Source: Candidatus Woesebacteria bacterium (GTDB lineage Bacteria; Patescibacteriota; Microgenomatia; UBA1406; GWC2-37-13). Taken from it: a DNA stretch of 12,946 nt. The DNA lies in the NCBI GenBank assembly GCA_017993865.1, contig JAGOLU010000016.1:1-12946 (forward strand), in the 5' to 3' direction. Positions 10,522 to 12,946 of the stretch are shown in pieces. The notes beneath the pieces are model-generated. The model had not been told where the DNA came from. It saw nothing but the letters and a program-made list of their open reading frames with translations, and did not search any database. The first letter of the stretch is position 1; each line of letters opens with the position of its first letter. Both the position numbers and the translations under genes were made by a program.

Positions 10522-12946
10522 CTAACGCATCCTCACGGTCATGGAATATTCTTTCGACCGAGGCACTAACGAACCGGCATCCTGTGGATTACGTACTTTG
10601 AGAGTGAAGGTTATGGTTACCAGTTCTTGTCCGTTTATTGAAGCCTTGTGAGTGAAGGACACATTTTCGACGCTCGTGGCTGCGGAGTTTAGTTTCTCCA
10701 CGTTTCCATTCACAACCAGTATGAAGTTGTGTCCTGAGGGGTCGTTGTCTTCGCAATAATACTGCTCTTGACTATTGATCGTCGCTCGAAGTATTTGGTC
10801 CTGGTCAAGACAAGATGGAATATAGGGTATGGGTGGTGTTGGTGTCGGTGTGACAGTAGGAGTAAGGGTTTGAGTGGGGCTGAGGGCCGATGTGGGTGTA
10901 GACGAGTTTGAAACAGGTATGTTTAGGGTGGATGTGTTGTCGGAAGGGTCGTCGTCAGCGAGCGTCGTATAATTGGTCGGAGAACTAATAAAGTTTACCG
11001 TGTAATAGTGATTGGCTTCCCATCCAGGATAGGAGCTTATGGACGCGATGTTCTGAATGGAATCTGGCGCATTCGGAGCAACCACACCACTTAAGATAAC
11101 GCTTAGCTTCCCTCCAGGATGGATAAGGGGGTCTGCGTTCGAAGAATGTGCGAATGAGATGGTGTTTCCTGTTCCTGTATTCACGACACCACATCGGGCA
11201 GGGAACGCGGCCATGTCCCCCACAGGCAACCCCGTACTTGCTACATTACAATCCCACACGACCCCCAAGATGGTGTTTGGCACTTGGTCTGCAAAGCTAA
11301 ATGCCCATGCTGCCTCTGTCGCGGCAGATTCATTCTGGATGTCTACACGGATTTGAATTGGACCACCGCGCACGATAGGAGAGTTGAGTACAGTCTGCGT
11401 CACGTTCAGGCCAAAAGAGGGGGCTGCGATGAGTATCTCGTTGAGCCTAAAGATCGCCGTCTCTATTCTGTTTGTGGTTGCTGAGGCAAGATATACTTCC
11501 CCCGTTGGGCTCACATTAAGACCACCAATATTGGCAACTCCGCCATATCCTAGAGTGCTAAGCATGGCCCCAGAGACCTTGCTTAGCCGGACAAATCGTA
11601 AATTTATCCCTAACCACGCACTTCCAAACCATGAAACCCTATCCATTTGGTCATTCCCTGCCACAATCACCTCATTGTTGTAAAGCGCAAGCGTTGTGCT
11701 TCCTTGCCAGTTATAGTCCAGTGGGAAATCGTAGACCCACACCAAGCTGAGGTCCGAGAGCTTTCTTTTTTCAACATGCATGCGGGTTTTTAGCGCACTA
11801 GACCACATGGTGAGACCTGCTGTTTTTTGGAATCCTCCAATATACAAATACGTTCCATCTGACACCATCCCATGCATGTCGATTACACCGTTTGTTCCGG
11901 TTGAGGACGTCACAAGAGAGAGGTCGCTTGTGTTTAGTTTTTCTATATACCAATAGGGGTTTGTGTAGGATCTATATCCTGCGACGTACACATAGGTTCC
12001 CTCGACAACCACGTTGGTTACCGCATTCCAATCGTCTGAAAGGTCGACCGTCCGAGATGCGACTGTTGCTCCTGTTTGTTTTGATTTTTTTACAATGCTG
12101 AAGTCTGTCTTGAAGTCGCTTGATGCGCTGTTTTTTGCAATGTACAGATAATTTTGGTCCATGTCAAAGCTCTGCCCTGAATACGGAAACCACGACCAGC
12201 CCAGGTTGTCTTCTTGGGACCAAATGGTTGTCCCGTCTGCTGCACCCAGTTTTGCGCTGTAAAGACGGGTCCCCCACCACTTATACCCAGTGATATACAC
12301 ATCGTTTCCTTCCACCTTCACATCGTACAATCCGCTGTTTCCCCAGTAGCCCCAACTGCTCTCTATGCTTTTCTGCCAGACCACCGACTGATCAGAGGTT
12401 TTTATTTTCTGCACAAAACCATTTCCCGACTGAAACCATCCCCACGGCCCCCCAATCGCCGCCCTACCAGTAAGATATACATATTCTCCTGTCTCATCAG
12501 ACACGACTTGGGATCCGTATTCGGGGAACGTGGATATGTCTGTTGCATACCAAGGGGTGAGGTGTCCGCCCACTGCTCCCGTAGGAATGGGTGTGGCAGA
12601 GGGTATTACCACCATCTGGCAGCTTGTCCCCACAAATGCGCGATATACCTGGGAGAAACCTGCTACACGAGCCCTAAAATGAGTTGTGTTATTGACTGTT
12701 TCGGCGGTAAGATCGTTTGCGACGTACATTGTTTGCCATGTGTCAGAACCAGCCGCCGACTTGGTGAATGCGATGTTGTTGTTGCTTAGTTGTACACCAA
12801 ATCTATCTCCCGGATTTGCTACCCCCATAGATATTGCCGACCTCCCTGGGAGCATGATGTATATGTCGTTGCCAGAATAGTATGGTGCGTACCAGCTATA
12901 TTCGATCCATCCGGTATAGCCTGTAACCGCCGATATACCCCACATG
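10522..12946 (-). CDS. Giant surface protein: beta-propeller, DUF11-like domain and PilW/GspJ-like C-terminus (5' end outside window)
   Basis: The frame is open to the right edge, so the Met codon at 12945 is probably internal. Counting from it, 807 residues are visible. Residues 1-110 are a Trp/Tyr-rich beta region. Residues about 145-500 hold seven repeats of a [YD]-V-Y-[LIV]-x-G-type strand (155, 215, 266, 318, 366, 425, 483), 48-60 apart, each followed by a strand reporting K-x-S/T-x-x-x-x-V-x; this fits a seven-bladed propeller. Residues about 510-678 resemble DUF11: GGPIQIRVDIQNES, PGGKLSVILSG, NIASISS and DDDPSDNTSTLNIPV. A Thr-Pro linker (683-709) leads to a last domain (711-807) with C712 and C731. 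Its ending, ELVTITFTLKVRN...SKEYSMTVRMR, resembles PilW/GspJ minor pilins. If so, a prepilin N-terminus should lie upstream. Adhesin function is inferred. The TAG stop is at 10522-10524. Confidence 0.75.
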   Translation of the reverse strand, partial: MWGISAVTGYTGWIEYSWYAPYYSGNDIYIMLPGRSAISMGVANPGDRFGVQLSNNNIAFTKSAAGSDTWQTMYVANDLTAETVNNTTHFRARVAGFSQVYRAFVGTSCQMVVIPSATPIPTGAVGGHLTPWYATDISTFPEYGSQVVSDETGEYVYLTGRAAIGGPWGWFQSGNGFVQKIKTSDQSVVWQKSIESSWGYWGNSGLYDVKVEGNDVYITGYKWWGTRLYSAKLGAADGTTIWSQEDNLGWSWFPYSGQSFDMDQNYLYIAKNSASSDFKTDFSIVKKSKQTGATVASRTVDLSDDWNAVTNVVVEGTYVYVAGYRSYTNPYWYIEKLNTSDLSLVTSSTGTNGVIDMHGMVSDGTYLYIGGFQKTAGLTMWSSALKTRMHVEKRKLSDLSLVWVYDFPLDYNWQGSTTLALYNNEVIVAGNDQMDRVSWFGSAWLGINLRFVRLSKVSGAMLSTLGYGGVANIGGLNVSPTGEVYLASATTNRIETAIFRLNEILIAAPSFGLNVTQTVLNSPIVRGGPIQIRVDIQNESAATEAAWAFSFADQVPNTILGVVWDCNVASTGLPVGDMAAFPARCGVVNTGTGNTISFAHSSNADPLIHPGGKLSVILSGVVAPNAPDSIQNIASISSYPGWEANHYYTVNFISSPTNYTTLADDDPSDNTSTLNIPVSNSSTPTSALSPTQTLTPTVTPTPTPPIPYIPSCLDQDQILRATINSQEQYYCEDNDPSGHNFILVVNGNVEKLNSAATSVENVSFTHKASINGQELVTITFTLKVRNPQDAGSLVPRSKEYSMTVRMR

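Noticed and set aside
12214..12789. Plus-strand open frame of 191 codons inside the giant minus-strand gene
   Set aside because: It is antisense to a long, well-patterned coding frame with propeller repeats; its composition (Cys/Pro/Arg-rich, no motif) is that of a shadow frame and it has no promoter or initiation signal.
1..12946. CRISPR arrays, tRNA/rRNA genes, insertion sequences, attachment sites
   Set aside because: No spaced short direct repeats, cloverleaf-like segments, transposase/integrase motifs or terminal inverted repeats were seen on reading both strands.

Overview
The window reads as a chromosomal segment of an uncultivated Candidate Phyla Radiation (Patescibacteria) bacterium, most likely of the Microgenomates group. 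The grounds are inferential. The type IV pilin-like proteins carry a GFTLVELLVVIGIVGIL N-terminus followed by a conserved NPARQF segment. The secreted proteins are very large and Ser/Thr/Asn-rich, with DUF2341-type domains and Thr-Pro linkers or tails. There is a Cys-rich protein with VirB2/TrbC-like membrane helices, and a coiled-coil SpoIID/LytB protein. Genes are tightly packed and no start codon has a recognisable Shine-Dalgarno sequence. TGA is used as a stop, so the standard bacterial code fits and the UGA-Gly code of Gracilibacteria/Absconditabacteria does not.

Layout. (1) Bases 1-1876, minus: the N-terminal 625 residues of a giant secreted DUF2341/discoidin-like protein that runs off the left edge. 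(2) 2033-3486: three information-processing genes, a YbaK/ProX-type tRNA-editing protein (+), RNase HI (-) and a GreA-type transcript cleavage factor (+). (3) 3527-4510, plus: a single-pass membrane protein with a Thr-Pro stalk and an ASH/choice-of-anchor-like beta-sandwich. (4) 4592-6286, minus: a secreted coiled-coil SpoIID/LytB peptidoglycan protein, divergent from 6353-7027, plus, the Cys-rich VirB2/TrbC-like protein. (5) 7080-12946, minus: a type IV pilus-like locus. In transcriptional order it has a giant adhesin-like protein (right edge, 5' end missing) with a seven-repeat beta-propeller and a C-terminus resembling a PilW/GspJ minor pilin, a PilX/GspK-like minor pilin, a single-chain protein with PilM/PilN (GspL-like) organisation, and three pilin paralogs.

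How the parts may work together (inference): the last block looks like a compact pilus system, with structural pilins, an inner-membrane assembly-platform protein, a minor pilin and a large tip- or fibre-displayed adhesin. No ATPase, PilC or prepilin peptidase gene is visible, so these must lie elsewhere. The SpoIID-like protein could remodel peptidoglycan for surface structures. Two features suggest variable or tuned pilus expression: a nine-G tract inside the GspL-like gene, and two pilin paralogs with an identical 111-bp 5' block but divergent centres. Promoter-like -10 elements sit 5-18 nt from many start codons, pointing to leaderless or near-leaderless mRNAs.

Once the edge gene at 1-1876 is recognised, no stretch longer than about 160 bases lacks a gene. 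No tRNA, rRNA, CRISPR array, transposase or integrase was seen.
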